A stretch of DNA of 64,000 nt from Margaritifera margaritifera (GCA_029931535.1 JAQPZY010001670.1:806001-870000), one strand, 5' to 3'; shown: positions 35,733 through 44,150, counted from the stretch's first letter. A program made the numbers and translations. Notes: generated from the sequence alone by a model not told the origin.

Positions 35733-37342
35733 CAATTAAGAATTTTGATTTCTTGTGAACAATAAAATAGTCACTATGTGAGTAGTTTTTGTCCATTTGC
35801 ATGTGAACTTCTGTGCAATTTCTTAGTCAGTGTGACTAGATCTGAAAAAATGGTCTGCTACCAGAAATGGGAGATTATGTTTGGCTATAAAGTTGGAAAA
35901 TAGTGTCTCGGCACAGGTAACTTTATCCACATTTAATGCAGTTTTATGTTGATTGAGCTCTTTAGTAATCCAACCATATTCAATTAAAGATCTTTAATCC
36001 TTTCGGAATTACTTCTGCTCACACATAGTATAATCCACCTTGACAAACTTTAAACAATGAAGCTAGTTGACCCTGCCGACAGAATCAAAGGGTGAAATTA
36101 GCAACTACATTGTCTTGCCCTGCTTAAACCAGTGCACAGTCATATGATCACTGGCAGTATTACCTTAAATATACTATGCTGCAACCAAAATGCGAAAAAA
36201 ATGGAAAAAATTTAATTTTTCAATAATAATTTTGCATATGCGGGAGATTTCACTGAGTGACTGAAGACACCCCTAATCTCGGGAAAAAAAACCTCCTGTA
36301 TGGAAGGTTCACATGTATGCCTATAATCATTAGATTTTATGTCTGAATACCCCCAAAATTTACTCACGACCTGAACAATGTCACTTAATTACATGTAGGT
36401 AACTGAATTTACAATTCAGTGCAGCTTGGTGAGGGTGGAGGGAAGGTTTGGAGTACAGTGTATGTCAATAAATATAAATAGATACCAAATAACAAAAAAA
36501 GGAATAATTTTCAAGCTTTATTATTTTTGTTTCTGTTGGTTATAATGGCACTTATAACATGTTATTGGCTATATCATAAAAAAAAAAAATGACGTCAAGT
36601 GCCTTTCCCCAAGGACACACAAAGGCAGCCTACCTCAACTGGGCTAGGTAGGTATCAAACTCATGACCTTTGGATTACAAGTCCAATTCTCTACAAACTG
36701 AGCTACTGCGGCTCCCATATATAGCTTTATTAACATTAATGATTATTTGAATCCTATTATACAATCACGAAAAATTCTAATATAAAAATTTGGCATTCAT
36801 TTCAGATCTGATCAACACTTTGACTGTCATTAGGAATAAAGCAATCTCCATTTAAAAGGGATTTTGCATGAAATACAGCAGAATTCTCTGTACGTGGTGT
36901 ATTTTTACTTTAAAATAAGATTTTTTGTGTGCATATTTGTAGATTTATAATTGTTATCTAATTGAGCACCTTAATGAGCTTAATACTCTTTTTTTTTTCA
37001 CTCCTTGAACAACTTCCAACCAATCGTAATGGAAGGTAATTACTCAATTCTAAACCAAATAATGTATATATTGGTCTATACTGCTTCTGAATGTAAATCA
37101 TTTATCACCCAACATTCCCCATGTTTAGACACATGAAAGAAATATCAACGTCTTTTATAAAATGGATACTTTTTAAAAAAAATTTTAAACAATCATGACC
37201 ACTTAACTTCAAACTTCAGTTCTGGTTTTCCTGCAATACTTTCACCCCCACCCCGTCATAAAAATGATCAAACGATGGTTGTATTGATCAGTAATGGCAA
37301 ATGTTGTAGTACGTTATACCTGCAACTGTCAGACGCTGCCAT
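20735..37342 (-). CDS. Four-exon host gene, unrecognised 185-residue protein
   Basis: Coding exons are 37320-37342, 33415-33504, 29856-29895 and 20735-21139 (23+90+40+405 nt). Phases agree at every junction (2/2, 2/2, 0/0), and each junction has GT and AG with a good pyrimidine tract. The protein begins MAASDSCSSDGRKRGRSPDS. Basic patches at 12-16 (RKRGR) and 30-31 suggest a nuclear signal. Residues 60-127 hold scattered cysteines, including CRQCGLC at 108-114. The end is acidic (139-156) and then helical, with YYCINQVLYDAHVERAERHG at 160-179. I do not firmly recognise the family. The N-terminal basic patch plus a C-terminal INxxLxxAH helix reminds me of FAM104/VCF p97 cofactors, but this is from memory and tentative. 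An in-frame upstream ATG (37462-37460) would add 40 residues. The chosen ATG has G at -3 and +4. The introns are full of transposons. Confidence 0.75.
21140..22083. other. Intron 3, 3' part; no feature
   Basis: AT-rich intron sequence between exon 4 and the hAT element. Nothing further recognised. Confidence 0.45.
22560..24740 (+). pseudogene. hAT transposase, N-terminal to catalytic region, decayed
   Basis: Recognisable blocks in several frames, in order, are as follows. YFGGDIETKYTLKLGTHQ lies near 22790. CAACETSESLVKFVAEF lies near 23027-23080. GFDGCNTMSGEQE lies near 23400-23440; this is the conserved GxDG.N.MSG block of SCAND3/ZMYM-type hAT proteins. HRLTLCLKNLSEQYPLLNEL lies near 24030-24090. 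FHQIQEAYGP and WLSHLSICANIVERYESIL lie at about 24155-24285, matching the TRW.SHL..........ve.ye.iL block. FLDPK-like text lies near 24678. Stops and frameshifts are frequent. A non-coding stretch (about 23520-23960) containing a dispersed palindrome probably interrupts the frame. Confidence 0.7.
24741..26090. other. Interior of the hAT element, no coding signal
   Basis: AT-rich. It includes poly(A) at about 25066-25083 and an (AT)n microsatellite (25350-25440). No recognisable protein blocks. Confidence 0.4.
25350..25440. repeat. (AT)n microsatellite
   Basis: About 31 AT units followed by ACACAATATATATATATACA. Confidence 0.95.
26091..26373. repeat. Minisatellite, 47-bp unit, six copies
   Basis: TTTATATCACTCTCTGGCTA recurs at 26091, 26138, 26185, 26232, 26279 and 26326 with few substitutions. 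CACAAGTACAACAGTGTACT fills each unit. Confidence 0.95.
26374..27115. other. No gene; C-run near 26504
   Basis: AT-rich with a CACCCCCCCTCCCCCTCCC tract at about 26501-26519. No coding signal. Confidence 0.4.
27116..28698. mobile_element. TA-flanked TIR transposon (pogo/Tc1-mariner-like), no transposase seen
   Basis: The left end is CTGTATATACTCGCTTATAA. The reverse complement of the right end is CCGTATATACTCGATTATAA. About 24 bp match with three differences, and each end abuts TA (27114-27115 and 28699-28700). Variants of ACTTATAATTCGA / GACTTATAGTCGAG recur inside both ends, like transposase binding sites. There is a 13-G run (about 28645-28657), a 29-bp tandem pair near 28066-28122 and a roughly 130-bp duplication (27670-27940). 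I see no transposase blocks, so it is likely non-autonomous. It is nested in the hAT element. Confidence 0.75.
28960..29230 (+). pseudogene. hAT transposase C-terminal dimerisation (hATC) domain
   Basis: The plus strand encodes SIAVVEQFFSLMNDICTPLR, then ARQTQEHLDVLSRVLRRIRV, before a TGA. This is the hATC pattern (A.vEr.FS.m...kt..R.rl....l..l). Its position about 150 bp from the right inverted repeat supports it being the 3' end of the same transposase gene. Upstream connection to 24740 is lost. Confidence 0.7.
29387..29855. other. Intron 3, 5' part; no feature
   Basis: Sequence between the hAT right end and exon 3. It includes a short (AG)n patch near 29701. Nothing else recognised. Confidence 0.4.
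29856..29895 (-). CDS. Exon 3, 40-nt microexon
   Basis: The acceptor is CCCTTTGTATTTCAG and the donor GTAGGT. The 40 nt complete Lys38 and encode SAGTSLEDTEKGE, ending in phase 0, exactly the phase needed by both neighbours. The acidic/serine content fits a disordered linker. Confidence 0.75.
29896..30642. other. Intron 2; no gene
   Basis: Overlapping 66-72-codon frames on both strands near 30024-30252 show no motif and no splice pattern. Not called. Confidence 0.4.
30643..30894. repeat. Minisatellite, 36-bp unit, seven copies
   Basis: ATGCCTAAATTACTGAAAAG followed by TATCACTGTAAAAATG recurs seven times with single-base changes. Because 36 is a multiple of three, frames stay open on both strands (plus: MPKLLKSITVKM repeats). 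This is a property of the unit rather than evidence for a protein. Confidence 0.95.
31249..31440. repeat. Minisatellite, 50-bp unit, four copies (array 1)
   Basis: ACAGATCTATAAGATGGGTT and ATAAACAACTGATAGAATCT recur at 31249, 31298, 31348 and 31398. The same unit forms a second array at 33226-33385. Confidence 0.93.
31441..33225. other. Intron 2 interior; no gene
   Basis: AT-rich sequence without a recognisable coding block. Frames near 32275-32550 overlap on both strands and lack motifs. Confidence 0.45.
33226..33385. repeat. Minisatellite, 50-bp unit, three to four copies (array 2)
   Basis: Same unit as 31249-31440: ACAGATCTATAARATGGGTT at 33277, 33327 and 33377, with a diverged first unit at 33226. 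It ends about 30 bp from the donor site of exon 2. Confidence 0.93.
33415..33504 (-). CDS. Exon 2
   Basis: The acceptor is TTTTTCTCTGGTTACAG and the donor GTGAGT. The 90-nt exon starts by completing Ser8 and encodes SDGRKRGRSPDSDCDDCLPI, then SKRINKLQI, ending two bases into Lys38. Its less AT-rich, R/S/D-biased coding content stands out from the flanks. A 50-bp minisatellite begins about 30 bp beyond the donor, in intron 2. Confidence 0.85.
33668..33797. mobile_element. hAT MITE, 130 bp
   Basis: The left end is CAGGCATGTCAACCT, and the reverse complement of the right end is CAGGCATGTGCAACCT. It is flanked by 8-bp near-duplicates AGCTATAC (33660-33667) and AGCTAAAC (33798-33805). The inner sequence GGGCCGGATGTGGCC is typical of hAT (Charlie-like) termini. 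It sits in intron 1. Confidence 0.8.
34035..34172 (-). mobile_element. tRNA-derived SINE, copy 1
   Basis: On the minus strand, TAGTGACTAAGTGGATAAGG is an A-box region and GGTGGTGATTCAATTCCCAC contains the B box. The anticodon-like loop reads CTAGTGA (anticodon AGT, Thr-like). The body ends with GTGTGTCCTTGGGCAAGGG, which is shared with the SINE at 36586-36717. Confidence 0.65.
34173..34984. other. No gene; short (ACT)n/(AAT)n/(ATT)n patch
   Basis: Trinucleotide-rich stretch at 34227-34262. The remainder up to the hAT fragment has no recognisable content. Confidence 0.4.
34985..35330 (-). pseudogene. hAT transposase C-terminal fragment
   Basis: The minus strand encodes NLDQFWQAV, then (after a frameshift) SNLNLLTGRKPFKLLGGLRR and ALPHSSADTERTFSIL, followed by RKIRADFRGNLDPLTV. 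The motif LPHSSADTER.FS is the core of the hATC dimerisation domain. No inverted repeats were found around it, so the element boundaries are unknown. It is unlike the hATC at 28960-29230 in sequence, so it represents a different hAT family. Confidence 0.75.
35331..36585. other. Intron 1; no gene, one microsatellite
   Basis: Contains a (TTA)n tract (35672-35731). The 77-codon frame at 35325-35558 has no motif. Confidence 0.4.
35672..35731. repeat. (ATT)n microsatellite
   Basis: About 19 ATT units with one AATT interruption near 35696. Confidence 0.95.
36586..36717 (-). mobile_element. tRNA-derived SINE, copy 2 (tRNA-Thr-like head)
   Basis: The minus strand reads GGGAGCCGCAGTAGCTCAGT, TTGTAGAG (A box), then TTGGA-CTTGTAA-TCCAA. 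The last is a complete anticodon stem-loop with TGT, i.e. Thr. It is followed by GGTCATGAGTTTGATACC (B box). The body includes TGTGTCCTTGGGGAAAGGCA, the block shared with copy 1, and ends near a poly(T)/poly(A) run at 36579-36590. It is a SINE rather than a tRNA gene, because the acceptor stem is not closed. Confidence 0.75.
36718..37319. other. Intron 1 proximal to exon 1; no feature
   Basis: AT-rich intron sequence; nothing else recognised. Confidence 0.45.
37320..37342 (-). CDS. Exon 1 coding part (start codon)
   Basis: ATGGCAGCGTCTGACAGTTG followed by CAG and the donor GTATAA. It encodes MAASDSC plus two bases of Ser8. The start context is GTTGAGATGG. The frame stays open upstream to another ATG at 37462, so the N-terminus is not certain. 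Confidence 0.7.
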
Positions 37343-37700
37343 CTCAACCGACTGATACATAAAAAGGCCTTTCTTCTGGAAAGGTGAAGCTAATTTCAAT
37401 ATATTTGAACACAAACGGAAGTTGAACGTCCTCGAAAATATATTACTCATACTTTTCTGCATCTATTTAAAACTGTATTTCTTCAAAAAAAATTTTGTTT
37501 AAAGTCCATATATTAAGATCAACTTTTTCCGTAAATTTTATATCATTATTATGCCCGACGTTGAAAGCGTTCGCATTATAAAGAAGAAAAATTCGTCAGC
37601 TGAAGTACCTTGTCATGCTCAAGGAAGGTTATGACTTTGAGACACGTAAGGGACTAACCATTATATTTTCGTCGGGCTGGGGGCTTGAATATCCTTTAAG
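37343..37700 (-). promoter_or_regulatory. Presumed 5' flank of the four-exon gene
   Basis: Sequence upstream of the start codon on the minus strand. It contains ACTTCCG (37416-37422), an ETS-type site, and a run of CpG-containing words around 37555-37680 (CCGACG, TTCGCATT, CGTCGGG) that contrasts with the AT-rich surroundings. No TATA box is convincing. The transcription start is not determined, and this is placement by context only. Confidence 0.3.
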
Positions 37701-38404
37701 TGGTATTTGTTTTTCTTTCACCGTCATATTTTTTAATAATTAATTTGATATAATTTTGAAAATTAATATAATGGATTTAATTGATTGTTTTGCTGGTGTA
37801 AATCAGAGGAATAATATTTTGTTCACGCCATATGAAAGCCGCGTTTTTTTTTCTTTTTACCCCCCCCCCCCCCCCCCCCCCTTTCAATTATATGGTCGGT
37901 CCCCAATTTCTCCTCAAGCACATACGTAAGCGCCCGGTATTTACGTACGTTTTTTAGGCAACACGGAATATCAGTTGATAATTTACTCAACTCTCAGTGA
38001 TGTCGCAAAATAACGTTTCTGTATTAAAATTCACTTTAAATAAATATATAGTTTTAAAAAAAAAAAAAATCATTTTTTTCTTAAGAAAATATCAGATAAA
38101 AATGTTTCAAGATCTAATCATGTCACGTGTGATATGTTTTATTTTTAAGTTCATTTAAAACAGGGATAAGCAAATAAGAAATAAGACACTTTGAAACAAC
38201 CCACATTTAAATTTATGATATATGTAAAGCTGGATGAGGAAAAAAAAAAAAAGAGCTAACCTTGATGTGTATTCATAGGCCAGGGAAATTCACCAGCAAT
38301 TAATTGACATTCTTATGTTTAATAATATTAAATTGGATCTACAAAAAATACAACCACATTAAATAGAAAGATTATACCGAACATAGGAAAGTACACCATA
38401 ATCA
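37701..38404. other. No gene; 22-bp C run
   Basis: Poly(C) at 37860-37881, followed by a CpG-containing patch (ACGTAAGCGCCCGG, near 37925). Several A runs. No coding signal. Confidence 0.45.
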
Positions 38405-39197
38405 AGAGTCCCTCAAAGGAACTGATGATGTACTGTCCAAAAGAATGTCCAGGAATTCAAGATATGACCATTTCTTCTTTTTAACTGCTGAGTGTTGAAA
38501 CCATCTCTAACATTCATTAGCGATAGGATTTTCAAATTAACCACTGTGGCAGCCATATTGGATGAAAGATCAGCACCATTTTCATTTAGGACAAACTAGA
38601 CATCATTACAAGAGTTTTGGTGAAAACCCATGTTGATACGAATACCCATTCAGGAGAATTAGAGACAAATTTTTTTATATGTTTATTGCGGCAGCCATAT
38701 TTTAAGTCAGATCAGCACCATTTTCATTCAGAAACAACTAGATATCATAATCAGTCTTCTGGCGAAAACCCTATGTAGATAGCTGCCATGGTAGCCACAC
38801 TGGATGTCAGATCGGCACCATTTTCATTTAGTACCAACTACTATCATAGGAATTATTCTGGTGAAAAACCAATGTTGACATGACTTTCTATCTAGGAGTA
38901 GCAATACAATTTTCAAGATGGCCACTGTGGTTGCCATATTGGATATGAGATCAGTAAAAACCAACTAGAAACTATAAAAAGTCTTCCAGTGAAAACCTCA
39001 TGCTAAATATGACTTTCCGTTTAGGAGGAGCAGCAATAACGATTTTCAAGATGGATGCTGTGGTGGCCATACTTAACATCAGATCATAAGAAGACTTCAT
39101 ATGATGTGATCATGTCTAGTTGGTTCTAAATGAAAATGGTTCTGCTTGGACATCCAATAAAGCCACTACAGTGGCCATCTTGAAAATCTTATTATCA
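38405..39197 (+). mobile_element. HINE/pearl-type element, copy D, with inverted end
   Basis: The 5' end AGAGTCCCTCAAAGGAACTG is followed by five to six 140-bp units (CAAGATGGCCACTGTGGTTG at about 38915, and others). From about 39105 to 39197 the sequence is the reverse complement of the same unit (GTCTAGTTGGTTCTAAATGA, then GTGGCCATCTTGAAAATCTT). The element thus ends in a head-to-head junction, and its normal 3' hairpin is absent. It abuts the Ty3/Gypsy fragment. Confidence 0.7.
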
Positions 39198-39202
39198 CTA
39201 CA

Positions 39203-40840
39203 ATGGCTGAATGGATGGTTATTTTCACATGTAAAAGTGAGAATGATGTTATTGAACAGGATGTATTTCCTTTAGCGGACACCTTTTTAAGTCAGGCTTT
39301 TAATGAGGTCACTTTTGCTCCTAGTTTAGATCAATCAAGAAGTATTGATCACAGTGATACTCTTTCAGCTACACAATCTCATAAATCTAATCAGGGTGAT
39401 AAAAGACAATCACTAGTTGTCTTACAGGAAGAAGATTCCGATCTCTCCTGTCTGTTTCCAACGGCTATGAGTGAAACTGAAGCCACACAAGAAGGAGCTT
39501 GTTACTTCTTGAAGAATGGGGTCCTTATGAGGAAATGGAGACCATCTGAGGTACCCGCTGGTGATGAGTGATCAGTTATTTATCAAATTGTAGTTCCTAG
39601 GTTGTATAGACAGGAAATACTTAGTTTAGCCCATGAAACACCGTTGTCCGGTCATTTAGAAGTTAAAAAGACCTATCACAAGATCTTAAATCATTTTTAT
39701 TGACCGACACTTAAAAGTGATGTTTCTAAGTTTTGTAGATCTTGTCATACTTGTCAAATGGTAGGAAAACCCAATCAGAAGATACCCAAAGCTCATCTGT
39801 CACCTATTCCTGCTTCTGATGAACCATTTAGTAGAATAATGGTAGACTGTGTCTGCCCTTTACCTAAGACCAAGTTAGGCAACCAATTCTTGTTGATTAT
39901 TATGTGTGCGTCCACAAGATTTCCAGAAGCTATTCCTTTATGGAATATTAAAACTAAGACCATAGTGAAAGCTTTGGTCAAGTTTTTCACACTATTTGGT
40001 CTCCCTAAGTCTGTATTATCTGATCAGGGATCTAATTTCATGTATGGTATATTCCAGCAGGTCTTACATGAATTATGTATCCAACAGTTTAGATCCTCTG
40101 CTTACCACCCTCAAAGTCAAGGTGCTTTGGAAAGGTTCCATCAGACTTTAAAGAATATGATTAAGTCATATTGTTATGAGACAGAGAAAGATTGGGATGA
40201 AGGTGTGCAATTGTTGTTGTTTGTTGTAAGGGAGTCAGTGCAAGAATCTCTAGGATTTAGTCCTTTTGAACTTGTGTTCAGATATTCTGTCCAGGGTCCA
40301 TTACAATTATTGAAAGAAAGACTTCTTTCTACTGAAGAGTCGGAGTTAAATCTTCTGGGCTATGTTTCTAAATTTAAGAATAGATTGTCAAAGGCTTGCG
40401 AGGTGGCAAGAAATAATCTTAAATCTGTACAGTCGAATATGAAACTGAGGGATGACAAAGAAGTGAAAGATAGGAGTTTTAAGCCAGGTGATAGAGTTTT
40501 GGCTCTGTTGCCCATACCCCAAAATCCTCTTCAGGCTAAGTATTTTGGCCCTTATACCATTCACAAGAAAGTGAGTGATTTAAATTACATTATTAATACT
40601 CCTGGGAGGAGAAAGCAGAAACAACTTTTCCACATTAATATGCTGAAACAATATGTAGACAGAGATAGCCAAATAAATGATTCAATTACTTTAGTAGTAC
40701 CTGTCCCACACATCCAAAATCTGAATGAAGATGAGAAATTGGATAGTGATGACTTTGGAGTGACTAATCTTCGCAATTCGGAAATTCTGGAATTCACTGT
40801 TGTGCCTATATTTGGAACTTGGACAATCCAAGCTAAATAA
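39203..40840 (+). pseudogene. Ty3/Gypsy integrase, 5'-truncated with two stops
   Basis: One reading frame spans the whole interval, interrupted by TGA at 39569-39571 and 39701-39703. Before the second stop lies the HHCC zinc-binding domain (AHETPLSGH, then CRSCHTCQ). The second stop falls where the family has a conserved Trp (HFY-stop-PTLK). The catalytic core follows from the methionine at 39758. Counted from there, D30, D89 and E125 form the D,D(35)E triad in MVDCVCPLP, LSDQGSNF and GALERFHQ. Then comes a C-terminal GPY/F-type module (KYFGPYTI, near residue 265). The core is otherwise intact and contiguous for 360 codons. Both stops could arise from single G-to-A changes in TGG codons. It is a dead copy. 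Confidence 0.85.
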
Positions 40841-41520
40841 ACAGAACATCTTGCTTTTCTCAAAAGTAAAAAATTTAAAGCATGAATTATTTGGCAAGAA
40901 AATAGTAAGCTTAATAAAAATGAATGCTGAAAAATATGTAATTTTACCATGATTTGTACACATTCTAGGCTGGATTTGGTTGCCATGGCAACCAACCATT
41001 TCATCCCCTGTATGCTGAAATAAAGTTTACCCAATATCCATCCAATGTCCACAACAAAATTCCCACTATAAAGAAACTTATCATTGCACAAGAAGTAAAC
41101 TCAAAAGTGATGCCAAATTATTTAATTAATGGATAAATCCTGTGAAAAACAAATCACCTGTTGTGCCTATATTTGGTGAAACTTATACAATTCAAGCTAA
41201 ATAATTAGAAATTCCTACTTTTCTCAATCAAAAATTGAAAAAATTCAAAGCAAGACTGATTTTGCAAGAAATAAGTAAGCCTAATATAAATGAATACTGA
41301 AAAATATGCATTTTGTCATGATTTGTACACATTCTAGGCTTGATTTGGTTACCATGGCAACCAACCATTTCATCCTCTGTATGCTAAAATAAAGTATACC
41401 CAATATCCATCCAGTCTCCACAACAAATTTCCCACTATGACAAAACTTATTATTGTACAAGAAGTAAACTCAAAAGTGATGCCAAATTATTGAATTATTG
41501 AATAAATCCTGTGCAAATCA
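40797..41520. repeat. 362-bp tandem duplication of the pol 3' end and flank
   Basis: Copy 1 starts at CTGTTGTGCCTATATTTGG (40797) and copy 2 at 41159. Both contain CATGATTTGTACACATTCTA, then GGCAACCAACCATTTCATCC and AAGAAGTAAACTCAAAAGTG. Divergence is modest, so the duplication is younger than the frame-breaking changes or was homogenised. Confidence 0.9.
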
Positions 41521-42298
41521 GGCAGTTCAGCCTCCAGACTGATGCGCATATCCCAAAATGATGCATGGATTGATAGGGGCAAGTTATGAATACAGTAGGA
41601 GCATAAAAAATGGCAAAACAAGCAACATTAATGTAAATTTGATGTTTATCATATTGCCAAATACAAGAATTATTCTAAAGCCAAAGTCATACACAAATTG
41701 CAAATTATTAATCAAAATTAGAAACCGTACTAGCAGCAACCATCATTTTCTCTTGTCCAAGCAGCCTGGATACAAGAGTACAAGACTGGAAGGAAGATTG
41801 TTACTATTGACACAAGCCTCAAAAGCATTATCAAAATATCAGAATATGTGCACCAGGAATTTCTTATTTCTACTGGATCTGTATGACTTTGTGCTGTTTT
41901 TTCATCAAATGACAACAAAATAAAAAATAATATTATTCTTTTAATTTCAGTGGAATACAAAATTTCTGTAGTAACAATAGTTAAAACAGCAAAAAGCAAA
42001 AGATAAAATGTGTAAAACTTATTTACTATATAGTATATCTTCATGATGTATTAAGATTATGAAAAGAGTGTGACAATGGCAGCAAAATGTAATGATTTCA
42101 CCATAACTCATTGAGGGAAATTACAACTGTATCCTCATCGTTTGCCTTAATTTACCTGTGATAAGAATAGCTTTGATGAAAGACAGCTTGAAAACATACA
42201 ATTTTTTGCTAGGAAATATACTTAGGTAATTTCATACAAAAATGCTGCAAATAGTTGTCAAACATGAAAAAAATTTAATGTCATTATTTTCATGCACA
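41521..42298. other. No gene recognised
   Basis: A 121-codon frame at 41558-41923 overlaps another on the opposite strand. It has no motif and no splice-like boundaries. Not called. Confidence 0.4.
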
Positions 42299-44150
42299 GT
42301 AGTGTATGTCTTCTTTATGACCACTGTTTTATATCGTGGCCACAGGGTAGAGTATGTCCTGTTTATGACCACTGTCTTACATGATGGCAACATAGTAGTG
42401 TACATCTTGTTTATGCCCACTGTCTATGGCCATATAGCAGTGTATGTCTTGTTTATGGCCACTATATTACATGATGGCTATATAGTAGTGTATATCTTGT
42501 TTATGAACACTGATGGCTACATAATAGCGTATGTCCTGTTTATGGCCACTGTCTTACATGATCTCTACATAGTAGTGTATTTCCTGTTTATGACCACTGT
42601 CTTACATGATGGCTACATAGCAGTGTATATCTTGTTTATGGCCAGTCTTACATGATGGCTATATAGTAGTTTATATCCTGTTTATGGCCACTGTCTTACT
42701 TGATGGCTACACAGTAGTGTATGTCTTGTTTATGGCCACTGTCTTACATGATGGCTACATAGTATTGTATGTCAAGTTTATGGTCACTGTCTCACATGAT
42801 GGCTATATAGTAGTGTATGTCCTGTTTATGAACACTGTATTACATTATGGCTATATAGTAGTGCATGTCCTGTTTATGGCCAGTCTTACATGATGGCTAC
42901 ATAGTAGTGTATGTCTTGTTTATGGCTACTGTCTTACATGATGGCCATACAGTAGTGTATGTCTTGTTTATGGCCACTGTCTTACTTGATGGCTACATAG
43001 TAGTGTATGTCTTGTTTATGGCCAGTCTTACATGATGGCCATATAGTAGTGTATGTCTTGTTTATGGCCACTGTCTTACATGATGGCCATACAGTAGTGT
43101 ATGTCTTGTTTATGGCCACTGTCTTACTTGATGGCAACATAGCAGTGTATATCTTCTTTATGGCCAGTCTTACATTATGGCCATATAGTAGTGTATGTCT
43201 TGTTTATGGCCACTGTCTTACATGATGGCTATATAGTAGTGTATATCGTCTTTATGGCCACTGTCTAACTTGATGACTACATAGTAGTGTATGTCTTGTT
43301 TATAGCCACTGCCTTACATGATGGCTATATAGTAGTGTATGTCTTGTTTATGGCCACTGTCTTACTTGATGACTACATAGTAGTGTGTCTTGTTTATGGC
43401 CACTGTCTTACTTCATGGCTATATAGTAGTGTATGTCCTGTTTATGGACAGTGTCTTACTTGATGACTACATAGTAGTGTATGTCTTGTTTATTGCCACT
43501 GTCTTACTTGATGACTACATAGTAGTGTGTGTCTTGTTTATGGCCACAGTCTTACTTGATGGTCACATAGTAGTGTATGTCCTGTTTATGAACACAATCT
43601 TACATGATAGCTACATAGTAGTATACGTCTTGTTTATGGCCACTGTCTTACATGATGGCTACATGGCAGTGTATGTCTTGTCTATGGCCATTGTCTATCA
43701 TGATGGCCACATAGTAGTGTATGTCTTTTTTATGACCACTGTCTATCATGTTGGTCACATAGTAGTGTATGTCTTGTTTATGGCCACTGTCTTACATGAT
43801 GGTCATATAGTAGTGTATGTCTTGTTATGGCAGCTGTATTACTTGATGGCTACATAGTTGTGTATGTCTTGTTTACAACCACTGTATTACAAGATGGCCA
43901 TATAGTAGTGTATGTCTTGTTTATGGCCACTGTATTATTTGATTGCTACATAGCAGTTTATGTCCTGTTTATGACCACTGTCTTGCATGATGGCTACATA
44001 GTAGTGTATGTCTTGTTTATGGTGACTGTCTATCATGATGGTCACATAGTAGTGTATGTCTTGTTTATAGCCACTGTCTATCATGATGGCCACAAAGTAG
44101 TGTATGTCTTGTTTATAGCCACGGTCTTATATGGTTGCCACATTATGATG
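42299..44150. repeat. Large minisatellite, 48-bp unit, about 39 copies
   Basis: The unit reads GTAGTGTATGTCTTGTTTAT, then GGCCACTGTCTTACATGATG, then GCTACATA. Most units are 48 bp, but some are 46 bp (GGCCAGTCTTAC in place of GGCCACTGTCTTAC) and others shorter. Blocks of 48-bp units give open plus-strand frames of up to 155 codons encoding repeats of VVYVLFMATVLHDGYI. The shorter units shift the frame at several places, and there is no start or stop context, so I annotate it as satellite rather than coding. Confidence 0.95.

Larger units (their letters stand above)
39198..41520 (+). mobile_element. Ty3/Gypsy LTR retrotransposon fragment (integrase and 3' flank)
   Basis: Only the integrase part of pol and downstream sequence are present. 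Protease, reverse transcriptase and RNase H should precede it but are replaced by the HINE copy at 39197. No LTR could be identified at either end. The 3' flank, including the end of pol, is duplicated in tandem (362-bp period). Confidence 0.75.

Noticed and set aside
36640..36717. Functional tRNA-Thr gene
   Set aside because: A good anticodon arm and boxes, but the acceptor stem does not pair and a SINE body follows directly.
40585..41091. 168-codon minus-strand frame
   Set aside because: It is the antisense shadow of the integrase C-terminus and its duplicated flank; no motif.
42299..44150. CRISPR-like array
   Set aside because: Units are contiguous with no unique spacers, and the sequence is from an animal genome. 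It is a minisatellite, as are the other arrays in the window.
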